A model generated the notes under the pieces. That model saw only the letters and a list, made by a program, of their open reading frames with translations, was not told where the DNA came from and searched no databases. Shown here piece after piece: positions 40,695-49,307 of a stretch of DNA of 64,000 nt. Both the position numbers and the translations under genes were made by a program. Positions within the stretch are counted from its first letter, which is position 1. Each line of letters begins with the position of its first letter. Source of the DNA: an uncultured Butyricicoccus sp. Its GTDB lineage: Bacteria; Bacillota; Clostridia; Oscillospirales; Butyricicoccaceae. The stretch spans positions 1 to 64,000 of the forward strand of contig CAKTAV010000013.1 in the NCBI GenBank assembly GCA_934532985.1, in the 5' to 3' direction.

Positions 40695-41080
40695 GCGTGA
40701 TCTCACCTCGAATCTATGCTATCTATGCTACCGGAAAAGAAAAATAATGATAACAATCTGGTAGGATATATTAAACTGAGACATGAGGTAACTATAAGAA
40801 AAAATATGTAGAATCCATAGAAATATCTCTAATTTTATCAAAAACATGCAGAAATTGAGGAGAAATTTACTGATTTGCTCATTTCATTCCAAAAGTGGAC
40901 AAAAAAAGCAACGTTTTTCGAAAGAATTGGACATGCTATTGTCATTTTTGTTTATAAAACACAGGCTGATTTGTTTTCTGTAAGAAAGCAGTATATCATA
41001 GTTTTCCGTCGTCAGATAGAGGTATTTTGTCTGTAAGAGACAGAGACAGCAAAGTGCATGTAGCAGACGGAAAAATGAAT

Positions 41081-41107
41081 TTAGCACTCTCAAGTCAAGA
41101 GTGCTAA
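41081..41107. promoter_or_regulatory. CIRCE element (HrcA operator)
   Basis: A perfect TTAGCACTC-N9-GAGTGCTAA inverted repeat. It is the HrcA repressor site and places clpB under heat-shock control. Confidence 0.95.
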
Positions 41108-41135
41108 AATTAACAGTTTCGTTACAACTTTTCTA

Positions 41136-41164
41136 TTGTATTTCGGTTTACAGAGAGATATAAT
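41136..41164 (+). promoter_or_regulatory. clpB promoter
   Basis: TTGTAT (41136-41141), 17 bp, TATAAT (41159-41164), about 53 bases before the ATG. CIRCE ends 28 bases upstream of the -35, further away than in most HrcA-regulated promoters. Confidence 0.7.
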
Positions 41165-41216
41165 GATCACGAAAGGAAATCCGGATGGTAACATCCAAGC
41201 CAAAGGAGGCAGTTTT

Positions 41217-43826
41217 ATGAACATTCAGAAATATACGCAGAAGTCGCTGGAAGCAATCCAGAGCGCACAGAGCTTGTATAACGAATATCAGAATGCAGAG
41301 ATTGGACAGGAGCACCTGCTGACCGCTCTGCTGGAGCAGGACAACGGACTGATTGTCCAGCTCATGACCAAGATGAATATTGACAGTAATTCCATGGCCC
41401 GTCAGGCAAGAGCAGCTGTAGAAAAGCTGCCGCATGTATCCGGCGGCCGGGATGCCAGCCGCCTGTATGTTACGGCAGACATGCAGAAGACGCTGAATGA
41501 AGCGGAGGCAACCGCAGACCGAATGAAGGACGACTTCGTCTCGGTTGAGCATCTGTTCCTCGCGCTGATTGACACCGCGGGCGGTGTGGTACGTGATCTG
41601 TTCCGCACCTACGGCATCACCAAGGACAAGTTTTTACAGGCGCTTTCCACCGTGCGCGGCACGCAGCGCGTGACCAGTGATACGCCGGAGGAAACCTATG
41701 ACGCACTGAAGAAATATGGTACTGATCTGGTTGAGCGTGCCCGTCAGAAGAAGATGGATCCGGTCATCGGCCGTGATGACGAGATTCGTAACGTCATCCG
41801 TATTCTGTCGCGTAAAAGCAAGAACAATCCGTGCCTGATCGGTGAGCCGGGCGTCGGCAAGACCGCCATCGCCGAGGGGCTGGCACAGCGTATTGTGCGC
41901 GGCGACGTGCCGAATACGCTGAAGGACAAGACGATTTTCTCGCTGGATATGGGCTCTCTGGTCGCGGGCGCAAAATACCGCGGCGAATTTGAGGAGCGCT
42001 TGAAGGCGGTTCTGAACGAAGTCAAGAAGAGCGAAGGCCAGATCATCCTGTTTATTGATGAGCTGCATACTATTGTCGGCGCGGGCAAGACCGACGGTGC
42101 CATGGACGCAGGCAACCTGCTGAAACCGATGCTGGCGCGTGGCGAGCTGCACTGTATCGGTGCGACGACGCTGAACGAATATCGTCAGTATATCGAAAAG
42201 GATGCCGCACTGGAGCGTCGATTCCAGCCGGTTATGGTCGCTGAACCGACCGTCGAGGACACCATTGCCATTCTTCGTGGTCTGAAGGAGCGCTATGAGG
42301 TATTCCACGGCGTTAAGATTCAGGACAGCGCACTGATTGCCGCCGCTACCCTGTCCAACCGCTATATCTCTGACCGTTTCCTGCCAGATAAGGCGATTGA
42401 CCTAGTCGATGAGGCCTGCGCAATGATTCGTACTGAGATTGACTCCATGCCGACCGAGCTGGATGTCATTTCCCGTAAGATTATTCAGCACGAGATCGAA
42501 GAGGCCGCGCTGAAGAAGGAAGACGACGAGCTGTCCAAGGAGCATCTGGCAGAAATCCAGAAGGAACTGGCAGAAATGCGTGAGAAGTTCAACAGCATGA
42601 AGGCTCGTTGGGACAACGAAAAGAACGCGATCGGCAAGGTACAGAAGCTGCGTGCCGATATTGAGCAGATGAATGCTGATATCGAGCGTGCCGAGCAGGA
42701 ATACAACCTGAACAAGGCTGCCGAGCTGAAATATGGCCGTCTGCCGGAGCTGAAGAAGCAGCTGGCGGAAGAAGAGGCCAAGGCCGAAGAGGCAGACAGT
42801 GAGCACACGCTGCTGCGTGATAAGGTCACGGACACGGAAATTGCCCGTATCATTGAGCGCTGGACCGGTATTCCGGTTGCCCGCCTAATGGAGGGTGAGC
42901 GCGATAAGCTGCTGCATCTGGAGGATACGCTGCACAAGCGTGTCATCGGTCAGGATGAAGCGGTCAAGCGTGTATCCGAAGCGATTCTGCGTTCGCGTGC
43001 CGGTATTCAGGATCCGAACCGTCCGATTGGTTCGTTCCTGTTCCTCGGCCCGACCGGTGTCGGCAAGACCGAGCTGGCAAAGACGCTGGCGGAGACGCTG
43101 TTCGACGATGAGAAAAATCTGGTGCGTATTGATATGTCGGAGTACATGGAGAAATACTCCGTGTCCCGTCTGATCGGTGCGCCTCCTGGATACGTCGGCT
43201 ATGAGGAAGGCGGTCAGCTGACCGAAGCCGTTCGCCGCCGCCCGTATTCTGTCATCCTGTTTGATGAGATCGAAAAGGCGCACCCGGATGTCTTTAACGT
43301 CCTGCTTCAGGTTCTGGACGACGGACGTATCACGGACTCGCAGGGACGCACGGTCGACTTTAAGAACACGATTATTATCCTGACCTCGAACCTTGGCTCC
43401 AGCGCACTGCTGGAGGGAATCGGAGCGGATGGTGAAATCACCGAAGAGGCTCGCAGTGAGGTCGAAGGCCTGCTGCGCCGCTCGTTCCGTCCGGAGTTTC
43501 TGAACCGTCTGGATGAGATCGTATTCTACAAGCCGCTGACCCGCGATAATATCACGCATATTATTGACTTGCTGCTCGCTTCGCTGAGCAAGCGCTTGGA
43601 AGACAAGCAGCTGTCTGTCGAGCTGACCGACGCGGCAAAGCAGTATGTCATTGACAACGGCTATGATCCGCAGTACGGCGCCCGTCCTCTGAAGCGCTTC
43701 CTGCAGCGCAATGTTGAGACGCTGCTCGGACGTGAGATTATCGCCGGTGATCTGTCCATTGGCACGAAGCTGGTGGTTGATTTGAAGGACGGCGAACTGA
43801 CCGTAACGCCGGTATCCGTAAAGTAA
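41217..43826 (+). CDS. clpB: ATP-dependent disaggregase ClpB
   Basis: 869 aa. N domain; NBD1 with Walker A GEPGVGKTAIAEGLA and Walker B FIDELHT; a full-length coiled-coil M domain (about 400-530), which separates ClpB from ClpA/ClpC; NBD2 with GPTGVGKTELAKTLAE and the C-terminal D2-small domain. It threads aggregated proteins through its pore together with DnaK. The ATG at 41217 has AAAGGAGG. It is single-gene, with CIRCE control, promoter and terminator all visible. Confidence 0.97.
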   Translation: MNIQKYTQKSLEAIQSAQSLYNEYQNAEIGQEHLLTALLEQDNGLIVQLMTKMNIDSNSMARQARAAVEKLPHVSGGRDASRLYVTADMQKTLNEAEATADRMKDDFVSVEHLFLALIDTAGGVVRDLFRTYGITKDKFLQALSTVRGTQRVTSDTPEETYDALKKYGTDLVERARQKKMDPVIGRDDEIRNVIRILSRKSKNNPCLIGEPGVGKTAIAEGLAQRIVRGDVPNTLKDKTIFSLDMGSLVAGAKYRGEFEERLKAVLNEVKKSEGQIILFIDELHTIVGAGKTDGAMDAGNLLKPMLARGELHCIGATTLNEYRQYIEKDAALERRFQPVMVAEPTVEDTIAILRGLKERYEVFHGVKIQDSALIAAATLSNRYISDRFLPDKAIDLVDEACAMIRTEIDSMPTELDVISRKIIQHEIEEAALKKEDDELSKEHLAEIQKELAEMREKFNSMKARWDNEKNAIGKVQKLRADIEQMNADIERAEQEYNLNKAAELKYGRLPELKKQLAEEEAKAEEADSEHTLLRDKVTDTEIARIIERWTGIPVARLMEGERDKLLHLEDTLHKRVIGQDEAVKRVSEAILRSRAGIQDPNRPIGSFLFLGPTGVGKTELAKTLAETLFDDEKNLVRIDMSEYMEKYSVSRLIGAPPGYVGYEEGGQLTEAVRRRPYSVILFDEIEKAHPDVFNVLLQVLDDGRITDSQGRTVDFKNTIIILTSNLGSSALLEGIGADGEITEEARSEVEGLLRRSFRPEFLNRLDEIVFYKPLTRDNITHIIDLLLASLSKRLEDKQLSVELTDAAKQYVIDNGYDPQYGARPLKRFLQRNVETLLGREIIAGDLSIGTKLVVDLKDGELTVTPVSVK

Positions 43827-43849
43827 ACAAAAGAATCCACAAGTTGTGG

Positions 43850-43890
43850 AAAACCCGCCTCGTTCCGGAAAGGAATGGGGCGGGTTTTAT
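43850..43890 (+). terminator. clpB terminator
   Basis: AAACCCGCC..GTTCC and GGAA..GGGGCGGGTTT form a long stem, followed by TAT. Confidence 0.8.
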
Positions 43891-43927
43891 GTGATGGGAC
43901 TGGGGAAGGTGATGGTTTTCCATCCTC

Positions 43928-44283
43928 CTCTATTTGCTTTATAGATTCGATTCCGTTGAAAGAAGTCTAAGTTCATCTTCTTTTGGTGACAAAAGAAGAC
44001 GAACCAGAAGAAAATCATTAGGGAGCGGCGGCGCTCCCTAAAACCCTTCCCAGCTGCCTGTAGGGTCAGCTGGTCTAGTATCTTGCAACTACTCTGTAAG
44101 AGATACTCTTCATCGATGGCCTAGTGTACCGACCCTAGCAAATCTGGCCGTTCGCTTCGCTCACTCAAAAGATTTGCAGAGGGTATTTACATTGCGCATA
44201 GTGGGTAAGACCGTTGTTGGTAGCCGTCTATTCTCAGGGTGAATCTTACTGTACTATCGCGACGCAACGTCGCAGCGACCATT
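43928..44283 (+). repeat. Dispersed multi-hairpin repeat, copy R2 (left half plus second module)
   Basis: It matches copy R1 almost base for base from CTCTATTTG to GAATCTTAC (hairpins TTCTTTTG/CAAAAGAA, GGGAGCG/CGCTCCC, CCAGCTG/CAGCTGG, GCAAATCT/AGATTTGC). It then switches to the second-module sequence ATCGCGACGCAAC and runs straight into the broken EamA gene. The right half of R1 is absent. Confidence 0.85.
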
Positions 44284-44854
44284 ATGCAACATATCCAAAA
44301 ACACATCTCTCATACTGTTCCATTCGCCAGTGCAGTGGCGGGTGCGGTATGCATTGTCGGCGGCGACGCGGGCGGCGGACATATTCTCGGCATTGCGCTC
44401 TCGCTGGGCTCCGTGCTGACATGGAGCGCGCTGAGCGTGTTTATGCTGCTCATTCACTCAGAAATATGATGTGCTGACCGTCACGACCTGTGGTATTTAT
44501 ATCGCGGCAATCGCGACGATTCCGCTCATGCTCTATGAGATGGTCACGACGCAGAGTCTGAATTTCCTGCACGCAAGATACCTCTTGGTATTGCTGTATG
44601 TGGCAGTCTGTTGTACAGCAATTCCACATTCGCTGTGGAATTACAGCTTATCTCGTGTGGAGGCCAGCACCTGCTCTCTGTTTTATCCGATTCAGCCGCT
44701 GACGTCTATGGTGCTCGGCGTACTGCTGCTGCATGAGCACATGACGCTGGGATTCTTTATCGGCGCGGCACTTATTGTGTTCGGTGTGCTGTATTCAACG
44801 CTGGGAAAAGAGAAGGATCCTACGGTTTACTTGAAGAAGAAACAGAAGGTGTGA
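44284..44854 (+). pseudogene. EamA/DMT-family transporter remnant
   Basis: The C-terminal half of an EamA (drug/metabolite exporter) protein. Frame one gives GAVCIVGGDAGGGHILGIALSLGSV up to a stop at 44469; a shift then continues QKYDVLTVTTCGIYIAAIA through to 44854 (SLFYPIQPLTSMVLGVLLLHEHMT is the family's second-domain core). The N-terminal half is missing and replaced by repeat R2. Two faults (truncation and frameshift) make it non-functional. Confidence 0.85.
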
Positions 44855-44895
44855 GGTGGTCGCTGTCGCATCGGCGAAGTGTGCACCTCTAAAAA

Positions 44896-44944
44896 CAAAA
44901 AAGCCGGAGGAAACGGGCATTGCCCGTTTCCTCCGGCTTTTGGT
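44896..44944. terminator. Bidirectional terminator
   Basis: A perfect 20-bp palindromic stem (44900-44919 and 44921-44940, CCGGAGGAAACGGGC core) with A and T runs on either side, serving the transporter remnant and the NlpC/P60 gene. Confidence 0.9.
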
Positions 44945-44978
44945 ATTGTAAAAAAATAGGTGAAGAGAATACGCTGTA

Positions 44979-45617
44979 TTAATAACGTCCCGCGCCGATG
45001 TAATGTTTCACATAATAAGAATCACTCATGCTGGTTGTGACAACACCGGTGTTGGAATTGGCGGCGTGAATCATCTTGTTATCCCCAATATAGATGCCCA
45101 CATGACCGACGGATCCGCCGCTAGAACCGGAGAAAAAGACCAAATCGCCCTTTTTCAGAGAGGACTTCTTAATCTTGCTGGAGGAAGAATACTGATCGCC
45201 CGAAACGCGCGGAATCGACTTGCCACAGTTCTTGTACAGATACTGGGTCAGACCGGAGCAGTCAAACGAGCTCGGGCCGGTTGCGCCCCAGACATATCGC
45301 TTGCCAACCTGCTTTTTTGCCAGGCTGACAACCTCATTGCGGAACGTGCTGTCGTCCAGCTTGACACGATTGCCATGGACATAGCCGGTCTTGCCGTTCA
45401 TCTTAACCTTGTACCACTTGCCGGACTTGCCGAGTACGGTGCGCTTGGTGCTCTTCGGCATAGTGGTCAGCTTCGTGCTGGAGGTGGTTGCCTTCGCGCG
45501 AACAGCAACATTGCTGGTCGCCGTAACCTTTGCGGCGGACGCCGTGCCGACAACGCACAGCAGCATAATCATCGCCATCAACAGTATTCGATGCTTCTTA
45601 CAATGATGGAAAAACAT
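44979..45617 (-). CDS. Secreted SH3-NlpC/P60 peptidoglycan hydrolase
   Basis: 212 aa. Signal peptide (ILLMAMIMLLCVVGTASA-AK), one bacterial SH3 domain (about 30-88, SNVAVRAKATTSSTKL ... WYKVKMNGKTGYV), then NlpC/P60 with catalytic Cys120 (FDCSGLTQY), His172 (GHVGIYIG) and His184. It cuts D-Glu-diaminopimelate-type bonds in stem peptides, for cell separation or wall turnover. WalR-like boxes upstream suggest control by wall-homeostasis signalling. Complete and monocistronic. Confidence 0.92.
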   Translation of the reverse strand: MFFHHCKKHRILLMAMIMLLCVVGTASAAKVTATSNVAVRAKATTSSTKLTTMPKSTKRTVLGKSGKWYKVKMNGKTGYVHGNRVKLDDSTFRNEVVSLAKKQVGKRYVWGATGPSSFDCSGLTQYLYKNCGKSIPRVSGDQYSSSSKIKKSSLKKGDLVFFSGSSGGSVGHVGIYIGDNKMIHAANSNTGVVTTSMSDSYYVKHYIGAGRY

Positions 45618-45645
45618 AATGGATATCTCCTCTCTTTTACCTTAC

Positions 45646-45766
45646 TGTAACTAAATTGTTTCCGAATTGTAATCTAAGGATGAAAAAATAACAAACTATA
45701 TCTAGTTTGCAATGCACAGTAACAAACGAGTAACAAAATTCATATTCATTGTTACCAATTTGTAAT
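45646..45766. promoter_or_regulatory. Cluster of WalR-like boxes upstream of the NlpC/P60 gene
   Basis: Two exact TGTWAH-N5-TGTWAH sites: TGTTAC-N5-TGTTAC on the minus strand (45719-45735) and TGTTAC-N5-TGTAAT on the plus strand (45750-45766). A third run TGTAAC-N5-TGTTTC-N5-TGTAAT (45646-45673) has the same 11-bp period with one hexamer off consensus. This is the B. subtilis WalR/YycF recognition pattern. Confidence 0.55.
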
Positions 45767-45881
45767 TATTATAGCGTCGCCCGTTCGGTCTGTCAAGAGG
45801 GAAAACCCAAGAAAAGGAACGAATTCGTTAAAAATTTAAATACAAACGGTATAAATTATACAAATAGTATTAAAAATGGGT

Positions 45882-45989
45882 AAGAAAAAGCAGACGTTGG
45901 GGGACGTCTGCTCTTTCCCGTACAAAACATAAAAGGGGGTAAAAAAAGAGAGATAAAAGAGTAACTCTTTTATATAGCCTTTCAGCTAC
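45882..45989 (-). ncRNA. Small RNA candidate between the hydrolase and thioesterase genes
   Basis: A TATACT box (45996-46001, minus strand) could start a roughly 105-nt RNA containing an ATAAAAGAG/CTCTTTTAT hairpin and ending in the AGCAGACGT/ACGTCTGCT terminator (45889-45912) with TTTTTCTT. No ORF of note is inside. The rest of 45774-46113 is AT-rich and has phased A-tracts. Confidence 0.45.
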
Positions 45990-46056
45990 AGTACCAGTAT
46001 ACCGTAAAATGACGCCGAATTTGTGAACAAACTTTTAACATTTGCTTTTTCGTCAA

Positions 46057-46095
46057 TTTTTTTCGCTTTTTTTCGCTTTTTTTCGCTTTTTTTTG
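46057..46095. repeat. Phased T7 tracts with 10-bp period
   Basis: TTTTTTTCGC is repeated three times exactly, plus a final T8. A-tracts of seven spaced by one helical turn are a classical cause of intrinsic DNA curvature. It lies 56-94 bases upstream of the small-RNA -10 element and just after the thioesterase stop. Confidence 0.8.
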
Positions 46096-46113
46096 AGTAG
46101 GCAACTGCGCGGA

Positions 46114-46638
46114 TTAGTGCAGTCGACCGATTTTATCCGACAGAGACTCGGATTTGTCGCCGTGTCCGCCGCCAATGACGCTATAGCTGCCGGTTGCGGT
46201 TGCGGTGAGCTGCTCCGGATTGTCCTCCATCCAAGTCTGTGCGGACAGATGAACGATTTTCGTGCCCAAGAAATCGACATGCGATTTGACGACCATATAA
46301 CCGCCGATACGGTTGGGGCGAAGAAAATTCACGGTCATGGTGGAGGTGGGGCAGATCGCCTGCTTGTGATAATATGCCAGCGCGCCCATTCCCATATCAA
46401 TCATCGCCGAGGTCACACCGCCGTGTAGCCAGCCCATCGGGTTGCTCATCTCCGGCTTGAGAAGATACCGGGTAATACAGGTCTTGCCGTCCTCGCTGCA
46501 CGAGACAAATTCCGGCGCCATGCGGTTGTTGACCGAGCCGGGGCGTACCTTGCTGCGCTCTTCAATAATGCGGCGCAGACCCTCGGCGTGGGACAGCGGC
46601 TGTTCGTTTGTATTTGAAGTAGAAGAAGTTGTAGTCAT
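46114..46638 (-). CDS. PaaI-type hotdog thioesterase
   Basis: 174 aa, a single hotdog domain (about 40-160). The helix motif GWLHGGVTSAMIDMGMG (69-85) and strand MTVNFLRPNRIGGYMVVKS are those of PaaI/4HBT acyl-CoA thioesterases. The first 20 residues are Thr/Ser-rich and probably disordered. It hydrolyses an acyl- or aryl-CoA; substrate unknown. It is divergent from nifS and monocistronic. Confidence 0.87.
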   Translation of the reverse strand: MTTTSSTSNTNEQPLSHAEGLRRIIEERSKVRPGSVNNRMAPEFVSCSEDGKTCITRYLLKPEMSNPMGWLHGGVTSAMIDMGMGALAYYHKQAICPTSTMTVNFLRPNRIGGYMVVKSHVDFLGTKIVHLSAQTWMEDNPEQLTATATGSYSVIGGGHGDKSESLSDKIGRLH

Positions 46639-46824
46639 GATGTATTCACCTCACGAAATATCTGTTTTTTGATTCAGGATGAGTGTAACACAAGCTATCT
46701 TTGCTGTCAAATCGGCAATATTCTTTTATTTCTCAGGTTTTATTTGCATTTCACAGGACACAATAGTACAATGGACACGCAGGAGAAAAATTTGCGATGT
46801 TTTCATAGAAATTCCAAAGATCGC

Positions 46825-46876
46825 TTGCAAAGTATACAAGAATGGTGTATATTAAAAAACATAGTAATCTACTATG
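46825..46876 (+). promoter_or_regulatory. nifS-nifU promoter with operator at the start site
   Basis: TTGCAA (46825-46830), 17 bp, TATATT (46848-46853). A perfect palindrome CATAGTA-ATC-TACTATG (46860-46876) covers the likely start of transcription, so a repressor (perhaps Rrf2/IscR-like) may act here. Confidence 0.6.
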
Positions 46877-46893
46877 AAAATGGAGGCTCGATT

Positions 46894-48099
46894 ATGGAAC
46901 GAGTGGTTTACTCGGATAATGCGGCGACCACGCCGATTTCCAAGAATGTATATAACGCAATGATCCCGTATTTGACGACGAAATACGGCAACCCGTCCAG
47001 TCTGTATGCACTGGGCCGTGAGGAAAAGCGCGCGGTGGATCAGGCGCGCATCTATACGGCGGATATTATCGGTGCGGATCCTTCCGAGATCATCTTTACC
47101 GGCGGCGGCTCGGAAGCGGACAATCTGGCCATTAAGGGCCTGATGTTTGCCCGCAACCATGACCCGAAGAAAAATCACATTATTACGTCGAAGATTGAAC
47201 ACCATGCAGTACTGTATACCTGCCAGTTCATGGAGCGTATCGGCTTTGAGGTCACTTATCTGGATGTAGACGGTCAGGGCCATGTCGATCTGAAGCAGCT
47301 GGAGGATTCCATCACCGACCGCACCGCACTGGTTACGATTATGGCGGCGAACAATGAAATCGGCACGATTCAGGATCTGAAGGCGATTGCGGACATCTGC
47401 CATAAGAAGGGCACGCTGTTCCATACCGACGCGGTACAGGCGGTTGCACATACCGAGATCAATGTCAAGGAAATGGGCATTGATATGCTGTCCATGGCGA
47501 GCCATAAGGTACGCGGCCCGAAGGGTGTCGGCGCGCTGTATGTCCGCAAGGGCATTGTGATTGAACCGCTGATTCACGGCGGCGGACAGGAAAACGGCAA
47601 GCGCAGCGGCACAGAGAACGTTGCGGGTATCGTCGGCATGGGCGAAGCACTGCGCTACGCGAAGGAGAATATGGCGAAGTACAATCCGTATGTCGCTTCT
47701 CTGCGTGACCGCCTGATTGAGGGCGTGTGCAAGATCCCGTACACCCAGCTGACCGGCGATCCGGTCAACCGTCTGCCGGGCACGGCAAGCTTTACCATCG
47801 AGTGTATCGAGGGCGAGAGCTTGGTTCTGCTGCTGGATATGAACGGTATTGCGGCATCCACCGGCTCGGCCTGCTCGACCGGCTCGCTCGATCCGTCGCA
47901 TGTTCTGATGGCAATCGGTCTGCCGCACGAAATCGCACACGGTTCGCTGCGCATCACGCTGGGTGAGCAGAACACTGAGGAAGATGTTGATTATATCATT
48001 GAAAAGCTGAATTATGTGGTTAACCGCCTGCGCGCGATGTCTCCGGTCTGGGAAGAGAAGATGAATGGACAGGAATCGCTCAAGTTGTTTGACAAGTAA
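46894..48099 (+). CDS. nifS: Cysteine desulfurase (NifS/IscS family)
   Basis: 401 aa. PLP enzyme with Schiff-base Lys205 (MASHKVRGPKG) and catalytic Cys327 in the long flexible loop GSACSTGSLDPSHVL, which marks group I (NifS/IscS) enzymes. It converts cysteine to alanine and hands the sulfur to the scaffold IscU/NifU encoded next. The start at 46894 has GGAGG; the frame is open 75 codons further, but that part contains the promoter. First gene of the Fe-S assembly pair. Confidence 0.95.
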   Translation: MERVVYSDNAATTPISKNVYNAMIPYLTTKYGNPSSLYALGREEKRAVDQARIYTADIIGADPSEIIFTGGGSEADNLAIKGLMFARNHDPKKNHIITSKIEHHAVLYTCQFMERIGFEVTYLDVDGQGHVDLKQLEDSITDRTALVTIMAANNEIGTIQDLKAIADICHKKGTLFHTDAVQAVAHTEINVKEMGIDMLSMASHKVRGPKGVGALYVRKGIVIEPLIHGGGQENGKRSGTENVAGIVGMGEALRYAKENMAKYNPYVASLRDRLIEGVCKIPYTQLTGDPVNRLPGTASFTIECIEGESLVLLLDMNGIAASTGSACSTGSLDPSHVLMAIGLPHEIAHGSLRITLGEQNTEEDVDYIIEKLNYVVNRLRAMSPVWEEKMNGQESLKLFDK

Positions 48100-48181
48100 G
48101 CATCTATTCTTTATAAATAATACGGACGGTTTGACGCGTATCAAACCCTCTATGGAATCATATCATGAAGGAGTAACAATC

Positions 48182-48607
48182 ATGGATTACAGTGCAAAGG
48201 TATTGGATCATTTCGCCAATCCGCGCAATGTCGGCGATATTGAAGATGCCAATGGCGTTGGCGAGGTAGGCAATGCAAAGTGCGGCGATATTATGAAGAT
48301 GTATCTGAAGGTCGATGACAACGAGGTTATCACGGATGTCAAGTTTAAGACCTTCGGCTGCGGCGCGGCTGTCGCAACCAGCTCGATGGCAACCGAGATG
48401 ATTAAGGGCAAGACCATTAAGGAAGCGCTGGAGCTGACCAACAAGGCCGTTGCTGAGGCGCTGGACGGACTGCCGCCGGTTAAGATGCATTGCTCGGTTC
48501 TGGCAGAAGAGGCCGTACAGGATGCGATCGCGGATTACTACCGCCGTCAGGGCAAGGACCCGGCAGAGTATATGGGTGATAAGGCCCCGAAGCCGCACGC
48601 AGAATAA
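48182..48607 (+). CDS. nifU: Fe-S cluster assembly scaffold NifU/IscU
   Basis: 141 aa, IscU-like domain only (no central ferredoxin or C-terminal Nfu part). The three cluster ligands are present: C34 (AKCGD), C60 (FGCGAAVA) and C104 (KMHCSVLAEEA). In the first, AKCGD, the Asp that stabilises transfer of the cluster is kept. The GAAGGAG site precedes the ATG at 48182. The 82-base gap from nifS has no terminator, so they are co-transcribed. Full repeat copy R3 follows. Confidence 0.95.
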   Translation: MDYSAKVLDHFANPRNVGDIEDANGVGEVGNAKCGDIMKMYLKVDDNEVITDVKFKTFGCGAAVATSSMATEMIKGKTIKEALELTNKAVAEALDGLPPVKMHCSVLAEEAVQDAIADYYRRQGKDPAEYMGDKAPKPHAE

Positions 48608-48698
48608 GAAAATAACACGTTTTTGCAAACCGCGCAAAAACCAAATAGGGACGATTGTTTGCCGCATTCCGGAAGGAATGCGGCCTTTCGGCGTTCGT

Positions 48699-49243
48699 CG
48701 CGGTCGCTGCGGTGAATGGCACTACCTCACCGATTAGCCGAAGCAGACTTGTTCGTTCCGCTCCGCGGAGGCCCCATTTCTTGTCATCAGACAAGAAATG
48801 GGGGAAAGAAACTGATTTAGGAAACTACGTTTCCTAAAGACCTTCCTTAACGCTCTACACGCGGAAAAACTGGATTAGAAGTTTTTCCGCTATCGTAGGC
48901 TATTATCGCTGAGGGAAAGATACCGTAAGATTTACTCTGAGGATAGGCGGGTAAAAGTTCAGCTTTCACCCACTATGCACAAGGTAAATACCCTCTGCAA
49001 ATCTTAGAGAGAGCGAAGCGAACGGCCAGATTTGCTAGGGGCGGTACGCTAGGCCATCGCGCACACTTTCCCTTATGTAGTAGTTGCAAGATAATAGACC
49101 AGCTTTCCCTACAGGCAGCTGGGAAAGGTGTTGGGAGCGCCGCCGCTCCTGACTGGTTTTCTTTTCGTGCATTTTCTTTTGGCAGCAAAAGAAAATGTAC
49201 TTCTCTCGCCAACAACTACAGTAAAGTCAACAAGCAAATAGAG
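48699..49243 (-). repeat. Dispersed multi-hairpin repeat, copy R3 (full length, inverted)
   Basis: On the minus strand it has the same hairpin order as R1: CATTTTCTTTTG/CAAAAGAAAATG, GGAGCG/CGCTCC, CCAGCT/AGCTGG, GCAAATC/GATTTGC, GCGGAAAAAC/GTTTTTCCGC, AGGAAAC/GTTTCCT, CCCCATTTCTTGTC/GACAAGAAATGGGG, ending CTTCGGCTAATCGG plus a border GGTAGTGCCATTCACCG. The first hairpin has T-A where R1 has C-G. It fills the nifU-mfd gap (48608-49307); a CCGCATTCC/GGAATGCGG hairpin at 48661-48680 may terminate nifU. Confidence 0.88.
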
Positions 49244-49307
49244 TAATTTACTACTCCACCCAATGTTATAAATTATCAACTCACCCCACGGGGAAAAGGA
49301 ACCCATT

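Larger units (their letters stand above)
40707..41216. other. Intergenic region upstream of clpB
   Basis: 510 bases without a gene. The left part is AT-rich and featureless apart from a TGTCTGTAAGAGACAGAGACA stretch near 41028; the right part has the CIRCE element and clpB promoter. Confidence 0.6.

Noticed and set aside
41110..41126. WalR-like box (TGTAAC-N5-TGTTAA, minus strand) in the clpB promoter region
   Set aside because: A single site of this degeneracy is expected about once per few windows by chance, and clpB already has CIRCE; kept only as a remark.
46057..46095. CRISPR-like array in the TTTTTTTCGC repeats
   Set aside because: The unit is 10 bases with no spacers and no cas genes; phased A-tracts explain it.
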